Position numbers and translations under genes: made by a program. A stretch of DNA of 64,000 nt, taken from the NCBI GenBank assembly GCA_040902895.1, contig JBBDWL010000084.1, positions 53,823-117,822 of the forward strand, given 5' to 3'. Position 1 is the first letter of the stretch, and every line of letters starts with the position of its first letter. The DNA comes from JALYRV01 sp040902895 (lineage in GTDB: Bacteria > Acidobacteriota > Vicinamibacteria > Vicinamibacterales > SCN-69-37). Shown piece by piece: positions 50,513-58,902 of the stretch. The notes below the pieces were generated by a model. It did not search any database and had not been told where the DNA came from. It was given only the letters and a program-made list of their open reading frames with translations.

Positions 50513-51943
50513 ATGAAAAGACTACTTCTGTTTTCGCTGTTATCCCTGGTCGTAACGACTCCCACCGCAAAGGGCGAGGGTGACTGGCCCATGTGGGGCG
50601 GGTCGCCGGATCGCAACATGGTCGCGGACGCGACGGGGCTGCCGACGACGTGGGATGTCAAGACCGGGAAGAACGTGAAGTGGGTCGCGGAGCTCGGATC
50701 GCAGAGCTACGGCAATCCGGTCGTCGCCGAGGGCGTCGTGCTGGTCGGCACCAACAACGAAGTGCTGCGCGATCCGGAACAGACGGGCGACCGGGGTGTC
50801 GTGATGGCGTTCCGCGAGGCGACGGGCGAATTCCTCTGGCAGGCGACGCACGAGAAGCTGTCGTCGGGCCGCGCCAACGACTGGCCGTTCCAGGGCATCG
50901 CCTCGTCGCCGCTCGTGCGCAACGGCATCGCGTATTACATGTCGAACCGCGCCGAGTTGATGGCGGTTGACCTGCAGGGCTTCCACGACAACAACGAGAA
51001 CGACGGGCCGTTCAAAGACGAGAAGCTCACCGGCAAGAACGACGTCGACGTGCTCTGGCGCTTCGACACGATGGAAGAAGTCGGCAACTTCCCGCACAAC
51101 CTGGCGAACTCGTCGCCGGTGTTCTGGGAAAACCTGCTCTTCGTGAGCACGTCGAACGGCCAGGACGAAAGCCACGTCAACGTGCCGTCGCCGAAAGCGC
51201 CGGCGCTGATCGCGATCGACATCAACACCGGCAAGCTGGTGTGGGAAGACGGATCGCCGGGCGAGAACATCCTGCACGGCCAGTGGTCGACCCCCTCAAT
51301 CGGCACCATCGATGGCCTCGTGCAGGTCGTGCACGCGCAGGGCGACGGCTGGGTACGCGGATTCGAGGCGAAGACGGGCAAGAAGCTGTGGGAGTTCGAC
51401 ACCAACCCCAAAGATTCCGTCTGGCCCAAGACGCGCAACGAAGTCATCAGCACCCCCGTCATCGTCGGCAACGTCGTCTACATCGCGAATGGGCAGGATC
51501 CGGAGCACGGGGAAGGCGTCGGACACGCGTATGCGATCGACGCGACCAAGCGCGGCGACATTACGGAGAGCGGACGCCTCTGGCACTACTCCGACATCCG
51601 CCGCTCGATCTCGACGGCCGCGGTGAAAGACGGACTCGTCTACATGGCCGACTTCAGCGGCTTCCTGCACTGCATCGACGCGAAGACCGGCAAGCAGGTA
51701 TGGAAGCACGACATGTTCGCCGCCATGTGGGGATCACCGATCATCATCGGCGACAAGGTCTATCTGGGCGACGAGGATGGCGACATGACCATCCTGCAGC
51801 ACGGCCGCGAGCTGAAGGTGCTGAACGAAGTGAACATGGGCAGCTCCGTCTACGCCACCGCCGTGCCCGCCAACGGCGCGCTGTTCATCATGAACAGGAA
51901 TCAGATATTCGCGATTGCTGAAGGGGCGCAGCTGAAGAAGTGA
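50513..51943 (+). CDS. Secreted PQQ-type beta-propeller protein (copy 3)
   Basis: The 476-residue product has a signal peptide (LLLFSLLSLVVTTPTAKG) and DWPMWGGSPDRNMVADATG, then propeller blades such as GVVMAFREATGEFLWQATHE, IDINTGKLVWEDGSPGE and CIDAKTGKQVWKHDMF. A run of charged residues (DNNENDGPFKDEKLTG) forms a surface loop. It overlaps copy 4 by 4 bp, so the two are made together. No quinone-cofactor ligands are evident. Role in the envelope unknown. Confidence 0.86.
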   Translation: MKRLLLFSLLSLVVTTPTAKGEGDWPMWGGSPDRNMVADATGLPTTWDVKTGKNVKWVAELGSQSYGNPVVAEGVVLVGTNNEVLRDPEQTGDRGVVMAFREATGEFLWQATHEKLSSGRANDWPFQGIASSPLVRNGIAYYMSNRAELMAVDLQGFHDNNENDGPFKDEKLTGKNDVDVLWRFDTMEEVGNFPHNLANSSPVFWENLLFVSTSNGQDESHVNVPSPKAPALIAIDINTGKLVWEDGSPGENILHGQWSTPSIGTIDGLVQVVHAQGDGWVRGFEAKTGKKLWEFDTNPKDSVWPKTRNEVISTPVIVGNVVYIANGQDPEHGEGVGHAYAIDATKRGDITESGRLWHYSDIRRSISTAAVKDGLVYMADFSGFLHCIDAKTGKQVWKHDMFAAMWGSPIIIGDKVYLGDEDGDMTILQHGRELKVLNEVNMGSSVYATAVPANGALFIMNRNQIFAIAEGAQLKK

Positions 51944-53052
51944 AAGCGGTCTTCTCCTGTCTCCTGTTTACTGTCTCCTGTCTCCTGTCAGCGGCCGCTC
52001 AGTCCTCCTCGTGGCCGCAGTTCAGAAACACTCCTAATCTCTCGGGTGTCTCCGCCGAACGACTGGATCCGCCGCTGCGCGTTTTGTGGAAATACGCAGC
52101 CGGCGAATCCGTGGAGTCATCCGCCGCGATCGCGGGCGGCGTCGCCTACGTGGGCTCGATGTCGGGCGAGCTGCATGCTGTCGGGTTGAGGGATGGCAAG
52201 GCGCGGTGGAAGTATCGCGCGGTGTCGGCGGATCACGGCATCGGAGAGTCGTCGCCGGCGATTTCCGGCGGGCTTGTCTACATCGGCGATCTTGCCGGCG
52301 TGCTGCATGCGGTCAACGCATCCACCGGCAAAGCGGCGTGGACGTTCAAGACGGGCGGCGAGATCAAATCATCGCCTGTCGTGTCGGGCGGGGTCGTGCT
52401 CATCGGATCGTACGACGGGCATCTCTACGGCCTCGACGCGAAGACCGGCACGCAGCGCTGGAAGCTGATGACCGAAAACTACGTGCACGCCACGCCCGCC
52501 GTGGTGAACGGCGTCGCGTATTTCGGCGGCTGTGATGAGGTCTTTCACGGCGTGCGCATCAGCGACGGACGCGAAGTGTTCAAGCTGCCGGCCGGCGCCT
52601 TCACCGCCGCCTCGTCGGTCATCCACAACGGCGTCGCCTACTTCGGCACGTTCGACAACGAAGTGGTCGCCATCGATCTCGCTACTCGCCGCATCAAATG
52701 GCGCTACAAAGACGCGACGCGCCAGTTCCCGTTCTACTCCTCCGCCGCGTTTGCCAACGGCACGATCGTGATCGGCGGGCGCGACAAATTCGTGCACGGC
52801 ATCGACGCGGCGACAGGACGCGCGCGATGGACGATGCAGACACGCGCGCGCGTGGAGTCGTCGCCGCTCATCTCCGGATCCACCGCCTGGATCGGCTCGA
52901 ACGACGGCCGCCTCTACGCGGTCAACGTCACGACCGGCCGCAAGTTGTGGGAATGGGAAGCCGGCGGCCCCGTCTCAGCCTCACCCGCGCTGGCCGAAGG
53001 CGTGCTGGTCGTCGGCACGCAGGACGGCGTCGTCTACGGTCTCTCCAAATGA
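51940..53052 (+). CDS. Secreted PQQ-type beta-propeller protein (copy 4) with heptamer-encoded signal peptide
   Basis: The GTG at 51940, in a GTGA overlap with copy 3, gives 370 residues. The signal peptide VFSCLLFTVSCLLSAAAQ is read almost entirely from five heptamers (51954-51988). SWPQFRNTPNLSGVSAERLD then opens a seven-blade propeller with regular units such as LHAVNASTGKAAWTFKTGGE and LYAVNVTTGRKLWEWEAGGP. BamB-like or quinoprotein-like function is possible; no cofactor ligands seen. Confidence 0.87.
   Translation: MKAVFSCLLFTVSCLLSAAAQSSSWPQFRNTPNLSGVSAERLDPPLRVLWKYAAGESVESSAAIAGGVAYVGSMSGELHAVGLRDGKARWKYRAVSADHGIGESSPAISGGLVYIGDLAGVLHAVNASTGKAAWTFKTGGEIKSSPVVSGGVVLIGSYDGHLYGLDAKTGTQRWKLMTENYVHATPAVVNGVAYFGGCDEVFHGVRISDGREVFKLPAGAFTAASSVIHNGVAYFGTFDNEVVAIDLATRRIKWRYKDATRQFPFYSSAAFANGTIVIGGRDKFVHGIDAATGRARWTMQTRARVESSPLISGSTAWIGSNDGRLYAVNVTTGRKLWEWEAGGPVSASPALAEGVLVVGTQDGVVYGLSK
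51954..51988. repeat. Five tandem heptamers encoding a signal-peptide core
   Basis: CTCCTGT, CTCCTGT, TTACTGT, CTCCTGT, CTCCTGT are in perfect tandem. Read in frame they give the Leu/Cys/Ser/Val-rich hydrophobic core. Confidence 0.95.
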
Positions 53053-53135
53053 ACAGTCGCGCTGATTTGCGCCTGAATCCGCGTGGCATCGGTCTGGGTT
53101 GTCGATCCGAAACGCGAAACCGTGGTGACGCGCCT

Positions 53136-53572
53136 TCACGCGTGCCGACGGGCGCGGATGTGGAGAAGCTGCTCGAGGCGATCCCAGGCGAAGGATCCGT
53201 TGATCGGCGCTGAGAGAACGTAACGCGCGGAGGCCGATGCGCTTTGCATGTCGCGGAGAATCGTGTCGGCGGCGCCGGAATCCCAGAGGCGGCGGCCGGT
53301 GCGGACTCGGAACGCGCGCGACGAATAGCGGCGCGAAGCCGAGATGAACGCCGCGCGATCGGCGCCGGCGTCGGCCTCGCAGGTTTCAATCAACAGGCAG
53401 ACGCCATCCGGCACGAAGCCGTACGTCAGAATCTCACATCGATTTTCAGCGGCGGCGCGCAGAAACTGCGTACGCACGATCGCCACGGCCGCGCGATCCA
53501 AGAAATACGGCGCGCATTCGAAGGTTGCGAAGGTGACAACGGCGAGCACGCCCCCGCATACGCATGCGGCAT
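53136..53572 (-). pseudogene. Degenerate REP-associated tyrosine transposase (RAYT/IS200-like)
   Basis: The 137-residue frame 53136-53549 aligns by eye with REP-associated transposases: VVTFATFECAPYF, ILTYGFVPDGVCLLIET, RRLWDSGAADTILRD, ARYVLSAPI. The HUH motif (usually DHVHLL) has become DGVCLL, so both catalytic His are lost. A natural ATG at 53572 (MPHAYAG) is out of frame with the rest; a one-base change in the C5/G5 run at 53551-53555 would join them. It is therefore inactive as a transposase, either decaying or reused. Such enzymes mobilise palindromic repeats like those elsewhere in this window. Confidence 0.72.
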
Positions 53573-53579
53573 GCCCACC

Positions 53580-56405
53580 TCATTTAACCGGCCCGAGGTA
53601 TTTGTCGTACCAGTCCAGCACTTCGCGGAAGAGGGCGCGCCAGTCGTGCGGGACGTGACCGCCTTCGAGCACAACCAGTTTCTTGTGGGCGGACGGCGTG
53701 CCCAGCAGCTCGAAGTAGCGGCGCGCCGCCGCAGGCGGGACGGTGAAGTCATCCTTCCCGTTCACGAGCAGCACGGGCACCTTCACGCGCGGCGCGAAAT
53801 TCATCGGCTGAATCTCAGGAGGATAGTTATAGCGGAGCCCGCCGGCGGCAAACACCGCCGCCTTGATGCGCGGCTCGAGCGCAAGAGGAATCGGCCCGAA
53901 GTACGCGCCCATGCTGAGGCTGTAATAGGCCAGGCGCTGCATGTCGAGCTCCTGCCGCGTTTCGAGATAGTCGACGGCGCGGAACAAATCCTTGGCCCAT
54001 TGCAGGTTCATGTCGCGGCGGCCGCTCGCGCCCGGCGGGACGTTTCCGCGCCGCTCGAACGTGCCCTGATACACGGGATAGATCAGGGCGCGGCCGCTGC
54101 GGATGATGAACTCGAACGTGCCGAGATCGAGCGCGGCGCTCGAGGGCACCTGCCGGGCGAAGGCATTCGGAAACAGCACGATCGTCTGGTACGGCGCTTT
54201 GACGTTCTTCGGCAGGAACAGGAACGCCGGCACACGTTCATTGCCGTATGCGGCGGCGAAGCTGACCGTTTCCTTCCGGTAGTAGGGGGAACTGTCGTCG
54301 ACGGTCTCCACTCGCGCGTCGAGCGGCCTGCGGTCGTACTCGTACATGCGTGTGTAGATCGCAAACAGATCGTCAGAGACCGGTACGAGAGTGGCCGGAT
54401 CGGGCGTCACGCGCGGCACGGGATGGCCGGCGTCCTCGGCCGGACCGAGGTTCTTCACCAGCCGCACGCCGAAGGTGTTGCGGCGCTGCCACGGGCTCTG
54501 CGCATCCTGCTCGACGAAGCGATAATTCGGTTCATTCCAGCCGCCGCCGAGGATGTAGCGAAGCCCCTCGCCTGCTTCGTTCGCGCACCATTCCTTGACG
54601 TTGCCCGCCATGTCCAGCGTGCCCCAGGGTCCAAGGCCGTTCCGCTCGCCTGCTTTGGAGGGACCTTTGCCGTCGAAGTTGCTCAATTGCAGAACATCAG
54701 AGAACGGCTCGTCGGTGCCGGCGGCGTGGAACCAGTGATACACCGACGGAAGGCTCTTGCCGGCGAACTCCGCATAGGCGGCGGCTTCGAACCAGCTGAT
54801 ACCGGCCACCGGATAGTCCGCCTGCCCTTCCGGAAAACTTCCAAGCTCCCACGTGGCCGGTCCCGGGCGTCCCGTGGAGTCGCGAAAGCGCATCATCGCG
54901 GCGTCGAACGTCAGCACAGTTGCGCCGTCGCGAAACGGCTGCTTCCAGGACTTTGCATCGCGGTAGCCGCCGGCGTCGACGAACTGTTTGTACGCAGCGT
55001 TGGTGACCTCGAGCTGATCGATCCAGTAATCGGGGAGCGTCGCCGCCTGGGCGACGCCGAACCCGGGGCGGCCGCCCGGCACGAAGACCATGCCCGGCGC
55101 CACGTCGCTTTCGGGCGTGAGTTTGACCGGCACGCGTCCGAAGGCGGAGCTGACCTCGAGGGTCTTGTACCCGGGCTTCGTGACACGAACGCGGTAATAG
55201 CCGAGCGGCATGCGTACGTCACTGAGCGGTGAGGTCCCCAACGGCTCCCACGGGCCGGTGAGATCACTGTAATTGCGGATTTCAACAGTCGCGCCGGCGG
55301 GTTCCGTCACCAGCGGAAACTCCAGCCATGTGCTGCGCACCCGCTGCACGTCTTCTGGCGCGTAGCGCTCCGCGTCGCGCGCGAGATACACCGCATGCAT
55401 CGTCCGTCCGCTCAACTGCAGGCGTTCGATCTCAGGGATGGCCTCGAAGCGCGCCCATCGCGTGCGGCGCGCGTGCACGGTCTGCCAGACGCCGAACGCA
55501 GCGGCGGCGATGAGCATGAACGCGATCGGGATCAGGACTGCCGGCCGGCGCCACGCGACATCGGGTGGACGCGTCATCGCCCCATGTGCCGCGCGCAGAT
55601 CGCCGCGCATCGCCGCGGCCGTCTGGTAGCGCGCCTCGCGATCCTTCGCGAGGGCGCGATCGACGATGGCGTCGATGGCGGCGGGAAGTTCGGGCCGGAC
55701 GCCGCGGAGGGCCGGTGGCTGATCGCGCAGGATCGACGTCATCACCGCCAGGTCAGTGGGACCGGAGAAAGGCCGCCGGCCCGCGAGCATCTCGTACAGC
55801 ACGGCGCCGAGAGAAAAGATGTCGGATCGCGCGTCGACCGTCTCTCCCTGCGCCTGTTCCGGCGACATGTAGGAGGCGGTGCCGACGATGCTGCCGGCGA
55901 CGGTGCCGGCGACTGACATCGTGGTGTCGTTCGGCGAACGCTCGGCGAGCTTCGCGACGCCGAAGTCGAGCACCTTCAGACGGCCATCGCGCATCACCAT
56001 GATGTTCGCGGGCTTGATGTCGCGATGGACGATGCCGGCGGCATGCGCGGCCTCCAGCGCGGAGGCGATCTGCGCACCGTACTCGAGCGCCTGCTCCACC
56101 GGCATGGAGCCGCCGGCAAGCACCTTGTCGAGCGGCGTGCCTTCCACCAGCTCCATCGCGATGAAGGTGGTGCCGTCATGCTCGTCTACTTCGTGGATGG
56201 TGACGATATGCGGATGGTTGAGGGCGGAAGCGGCGCGCGCCTCGTGGATGAAGCGGCGACGCCGGAGCGGGTCGGCCGTGGCCTCGGGCGGCAGCACCTT
56301 GATGGCCACGGTGCGTCCGAGCCGGGAGTCGACGGCGCGGTAGACGATGCCCATGCCGCCCCGGCCGATTTCCTCCTGCAGGTTGTAGTGCGAGAGCGTG
56401 GTCAA
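53580..56405 (-). CDS. Ser/Thr protein kinase fused to PEGA, SUMF1/FGE-like and alpha/beta-hydrolase domains
   Basis: The product is 941 residues. A Hanks-type kinase (about 8-270) has GRGGMG, Lys 36 in AIKVL, HRDIKPAN (127-134) and DFG (147-149), so it should be active. A membrane segment follows (about 292-312), then a PEGA-like beta domain (about 365-430). An SUMF1/formylglycine-generating-like domain (about 435-650) has WIDQLEVTNAAYKQF, YPVAGISWFEAAAYAEFAG and GPWGTLDMAGNVKEWCANE. A C-terminal dienelactone-hydrolase-like domain (about 690-941) has SLSMGAY as elbow, NGKDDFTVP and GGHVPHDW. It starts at TTG 8 nt after TATAAT. Confidence 0.92.
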   Translation of the reverse strand: MTTLSHYNLQEEIGRGGMGIVYRAVDSRLGRTVAIKVLPPEATADPLRRRRFIHEARAASALNHPHIVTIHEVDEHDGTTFIAMELVEGTPLDKVLAGGSMPVEQALEYGAQIASALEAAHAAGIVHRDIKPANIMVMRDGRLKVLDFGVAKLAERSPNDTTMSVAGTVAGSIVGTASYMSPEQAQGETVDARSDIFSLGAVLYEMLAGRRPFSGPTDLAVMTSILRDQPPALRGVRPELPAAIDAIVDRALAKDREARYQTAAAMRGDLRAAHGAMTRPPDVAWRRPAVLIPIAFMLIAAAAFGVWQTVHARRTRWARFEAIPEIERLQLSGRTMHAVYLARDAERYAPEDVQRVRSTWLEFPLVTEPAGATVEIRNYSDLTGPWEPLGTSPLSDVRMPLGYYRVRVTKPGYKTLEVSSAFGRVPVKLTPESDVAPGMVFVPGGRPGFGVAQAATLPDYWIDQLEVTNAAYKQFVDAGGYRDAKSWKQPFRDGATVLTFDAAMMRFRDSTGRPGPATWELGSFPEGQADYPVAGISWFEAAAYAEFAGKSLPSVYHWFHAAGTDEPFSDVLQLSNFDGKGPSKAGERNGLGPWGTLDMAGNVKEWCANEAGEGLRYILGGGWNEPNYRFVEQDAQSPWQRRNTFGVRLVKNLGPAEDAGHPVPRVTPDPATLVPVSDDLFAIYTRMYEYDRRPLDARVETVDDSSPYYRKETVSFAAAYGNERVPAFLFLPKNVKAPYQTIVLFPNAFARQVPSSAALDLGTFEFIIRSGRALIYPVYQGTFERRGNVPPGASGRRDMNLQWAKDLFRAVDYLETRQELDMQRLAYYSLSMGAYFGPIPLALEPRIKAAVFAAGGLRYNYPPEIQPMNFAPRVKVPVLLVNGKDDFTVPPAAARRYFELLGTPSAHKKLVVLEGGHVPHDWRALFREVLDWYDKYLGPVK

Positions 56406-56413
56406 GTGGGGGG

Positions 56414-56419
56414 ATTATA
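56414..56419 (-). promoter_or_regulatory. Putative -10 box (TATAAT) before the kinase gene
   Basis: A perfect TATAAT on the minus strand lies 8 nt before the TTG at 56405. This predicts a transcript beginning at or just before the start codon. No clear -35 box was seen. Confidence 0.55.
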
Positions 56420-56456
56420 CGGCCCGCAGGGATCGGGCCGGGGTGGTGACGTCAGA

Positions 56457-56573
56457 ATCGTAAATGGTAAAAGGTAAATAGCACCTCGTCTATCGGCTAT
56501 TGCCAGCAGCTTCGGCCGAGCCTCTGGCAATGGACCATAGACAATGCTATTTACGATTTACCATTTACATTGC
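56457..56573. repeat. Heptamer-armed hairpin element, about 117 bp (same family as 9502)
   Basis: The left arm begins with CGTAAAT, GGTAAAA, GGTAAAT (56460-56480); the right arm ends ATTTACG, ATTTACC, ATTTACA (56548-56568). The arms are imperfect reverse complements over about 48 bp, including TAAATAGCA/TGCTATTTA and inner TATTGCCA/TGGCAATG. It fills the gap between the kinase and glutamine synthetase genes. Confidence 0.9.
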
Positions 56574-56582
56574 ACCGTCTCT

Positions 56583-58760
56583 TCACTTGATGAACAGCAT
56601 CTCCCGGTACGTCGGCAGCGGCCAGGTCTGGTGCGGGATCAGCAGCTCGAGCCGATCGCCTGTTTCGCGCAGCGCGGCCATGCCGGTGCAGACCGTGTCG
56701 CGCATGTAGCGCGCGTGGCGCTCGGTGTCGGCATCATGATGGTCCAGCGCCTTTGACAGCTTCTCGGTGCGCACGCGGAACTCGTCGACGAGCGCCGACA
56801 CGCGATCGAGCAGGCGCTTCGACTCCTTCGCGGTGCCGCCGGCGCCCTTCACAGCCGATACCGACTCGGCGATGTCCTTCTGATACTTCAGCGCCGCCGG
56901 CAGGATGTAGCGGTTCGCCATCAGCACCATCAGCTGGCCCTCGACGTTGACCGTCTTCGAGTAGGTCTCGACCGCGACCTCGTGGCGCGCGCGCAACTCG
57001 CGGCCGTTGAGCACCTTGTAGGTCTCGAAGGCCTTCAGTACCGGCGCCTTGACGAGCTCGGGCAGCGCGTCGACACTGTTCGTGAGATTGAGCAGGCCGC
57101 GCTTCGCGGCCTCCTTGCGCCACTCCTCGGAATAGCCGTTGCCGTTGAAGATGATGCGCTTGTTCTCCTTGATCCATTGCGGCAGCAGCTTCTTGAGCAC
57201 GTCCTTCACGGGCTTGCCGCCTTTGGTGCCTTTCTCGAGCTCGGTGGCAATCGCGTCGAGCGACTCGGCCATCGCCACGTTGAGCGCGATGTTCGGGAAG
57301 GCAATGCTCTGATTCGACGACACCGCGCGGAACTCGAACTTGTTGCCGGTGAACGCGAGCGGGCTCGTGCGATTGCGATCGCCCGCATCGCGCGGCAGCT
57401 TCGGCAGCACCGTGACGCCGGTGTCGAGCAGCCCGCCCTGACGCGTGCTCTTCGCGCTGCCCTTCTCGATCTGCTCGAGCACGTCGGTGAGCATGTCGCC
57501 GAGAAACACCGAGATGATCGCCGGCGGCGCTTCGTTCGCGCCCAGCCGGTGATCGTTGCCCGCGCTCGCAATGCTCATGCGCAGCAGGCCCTGCCACTTG
57601 TTCACCGCGCGCAGCATCGCCACGCAGAAGACCAGGAACTGCAGGTTGTCGTGCGGCGTGTCGCCCGGATTGAGCAGGTTGTTGCCCTGGTCGTCGCTGA
57701 TGCTCCAGTTGACGTGCTTGCCCGATCCATTCACGCCCGCAAACGGCTTCTCGTGCAGCAGACACGCCAGCCCGTACTTCGGCGCAATCCGCTTCAACAT
57801 CTCCATCGTCATCATCTGATGGTCGGTGGCGACGTTGGCGTTCTCGAAGATCGGCGCGAGCTCGTACTGGCTCGGCGCCACTTCGTTGTGGCGCGTCTTG
57901 ACCGGCACGCCGACCTTATAGAGCTCGGTCTCGACTTCGTGCATGAACGCGAGCACGCGCTCGGGGATCGAGCCGAAGTACTGATCCTCGAGCTCCTGAC
58001 CTTTGGGGGGACGCGCGCCGAAGAGCGTGCGGCCGGCATTGATCAGATCGGGACGCGCGAAATAGAAGCTGCGATCGATCAGGAAATATTCCTGCTCGGG
58101 ACCGCAGGTGGTGATGACACGCTCGGCATTCGATCCGAATAACTTGAGGATGCGCAGCGCCTGCTTCGAGAGCGCCTCGATCGATCGCAGCAACGGCGTT
58201 TTCTTGTCGAGCGACTCACCCGTCCAGCTCACGAACGCGCTGGGGATGACGAGCGTGGTGCCGTTGACGCCGACGAGCAGCCAGGGTGCGCTGGTGGGAT
58301 CCCATGCGGTGTAGCCGCGCGCTTCGAAGGTGGATCGCATGCCTCCCGACGGAAAGCTCGATGCGTCAGGCTCGCCCTTGATGAGTTCCTTGCCGCTGAA
58401 CTCCGCGACGGCGCGGCTGCCCTCGGCCGACGGCGCCAGAAACGAATCGTGCTTCTCGGCGGTGATGCCCGTCATCGGCTGGAACCAGTGCGTGTAATGC
58501 GTGGCGCCGTGCTCGACGGCCCAGTCTTTCATCGCGGCGGCGATGATGTCGGCGGCCGACGAATCGAGCGGCGCGCCGGCCGAAATCGTGCGCCGCAGCG
58601 CGCGATAGACGTCGCGCGGCAGGCGTCGCTTCTGCACTTCATCGTTGAACGTCAGCGATCCAAAAATGTCGGTCGCCTTGGGGCGATTGTTCGCTGGGCG
58701 GCTCGTACGCTCCCAGTCGGTGATGTTGCGAACGGCGTCGAGAAGCGCTGTGGATGACAT
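56583..58760 (-). CDS. glnN: Glutamine synthetase type III
   Basis: The ATG at 58760 is preferred to a TTG nine bases upstream. The 725-residue protein has the length and motifs of GS type III: THWFQPMTGITAEKHDSF, KGEPDASSFPSGGMRSTFEARGY, CGPEQEYFLID (metal-binding Glu), NEVAPSQYELAPIFENAN and NGSGKHVNWS. It makes glutamine from glutamate, ammonia and ATP. No other nitrogen genes are adjacent. A hairpin at 58769-58792 may mask the ribosome site. The hairpin element at 56457-56573 lies just past its stop. Confidence 0.95.
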   Translation of the reverse strand: MSSTALLDAVRNITDWERTSRPANNRPKATDIFGSLTFNDEVQKRRLPRDVYRALRRTISAGAPLDSSAADIIAAAMKDWAVEHGATHYTHWFQPMTGITAEKHDSFLAPSAEGSRAVAEFSGKELIKGEPDASSFPSGGMRSTFEARGYTAWDPTSAPWLLVGVNGTTLVIPSAFVSWTGESLDKKTPLLRSIEALSKQALRILKLFGSNAERVITTCGPEQEYFLIDRSFYFARPDLINAGRTLFGARPPKGQELEDQYFGSIPERVLAFMHEVETELYKVGVPVKTRHNEVAPSQYELAPIFENANVATDHQMMTMEMLKRIAPKYGLACLLHEKPFAGVNGSGKHVNWSISDDQGNNLLNPGDTPHDNLQFLVFCVAMLRAVNKWQGLLRMSIASAGNDHRLGANEAPPAIISVFLGDMLTDVLEQIEKGSAKSTRQGGLLDTGVTVLPKLPRDAGDRNRTSPLAFTGNKFEFRAVSSNQSIAFPNIALNVAMAESLDAIATELEKGTKGGKPVKDVLKKLLPQWIKENKRIIFNGNGYSEEWRKEAAKRGLLNLTNSVDALPELVKAPVLKAFETYKVLNGRELRARHEVAVETYSKTVNVEGQLMVLMANRYILPAALKYQKDIAESVSAVKGAGGTAKESKRLLDRVSALVDEFRVRTEKLSKALDHHDADTERHARYMRDTVCTGMAALRETGDRLELLIPHQTWPLPTYREMLFIK

Positions 58761-58768
58761 GGCGGGCA

Positions 58769-58792
58769 ATCCCTCAGTGATGGAGAGGGATT
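58769..58792 (-). promoter_or_regulatory. Hairpin covering the glnN ribosome-binding site
   Basis: On the mRNA, AATCCCTC (58792-58785) pairs with GAGGGATT (58776-58769) across an 8-nt loop. The 3' arm contains GAGGGA, the probable Shine-Dalgarno of glnN (ATG at 58760). Confidence 0.5.
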
Positions 58793-58902
58793 ATTTGCAC
58801 CGCGCGCGGCGAATGGATAGAGAGAAAGTTCAGCGAAAGTTGACGAAGTGCATGTTTTCAGGGACGAGATGCTGTAATGAGTGACGAATTACAGAATAAA
58901 AG

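Noticed and set aside
31624..51988. CRISPR array as explanation of the short repeats
   Set aside because: Units are 7-9 bp with no spacers and no cas genes are present.
53244..55232. Very long plus-strand frame (662 codons) opposite the kinase gene
   Set aside because: It is an antisense shadow of a GC-rich gene whose own frame has complete kinase and SUMF1 motifs.
58875..58896. Small inverted repeat CTGTAAT/ATTACAG as a terminator
   Set aside because: The stem is short and AT-rich and no T-run follows on either strand.
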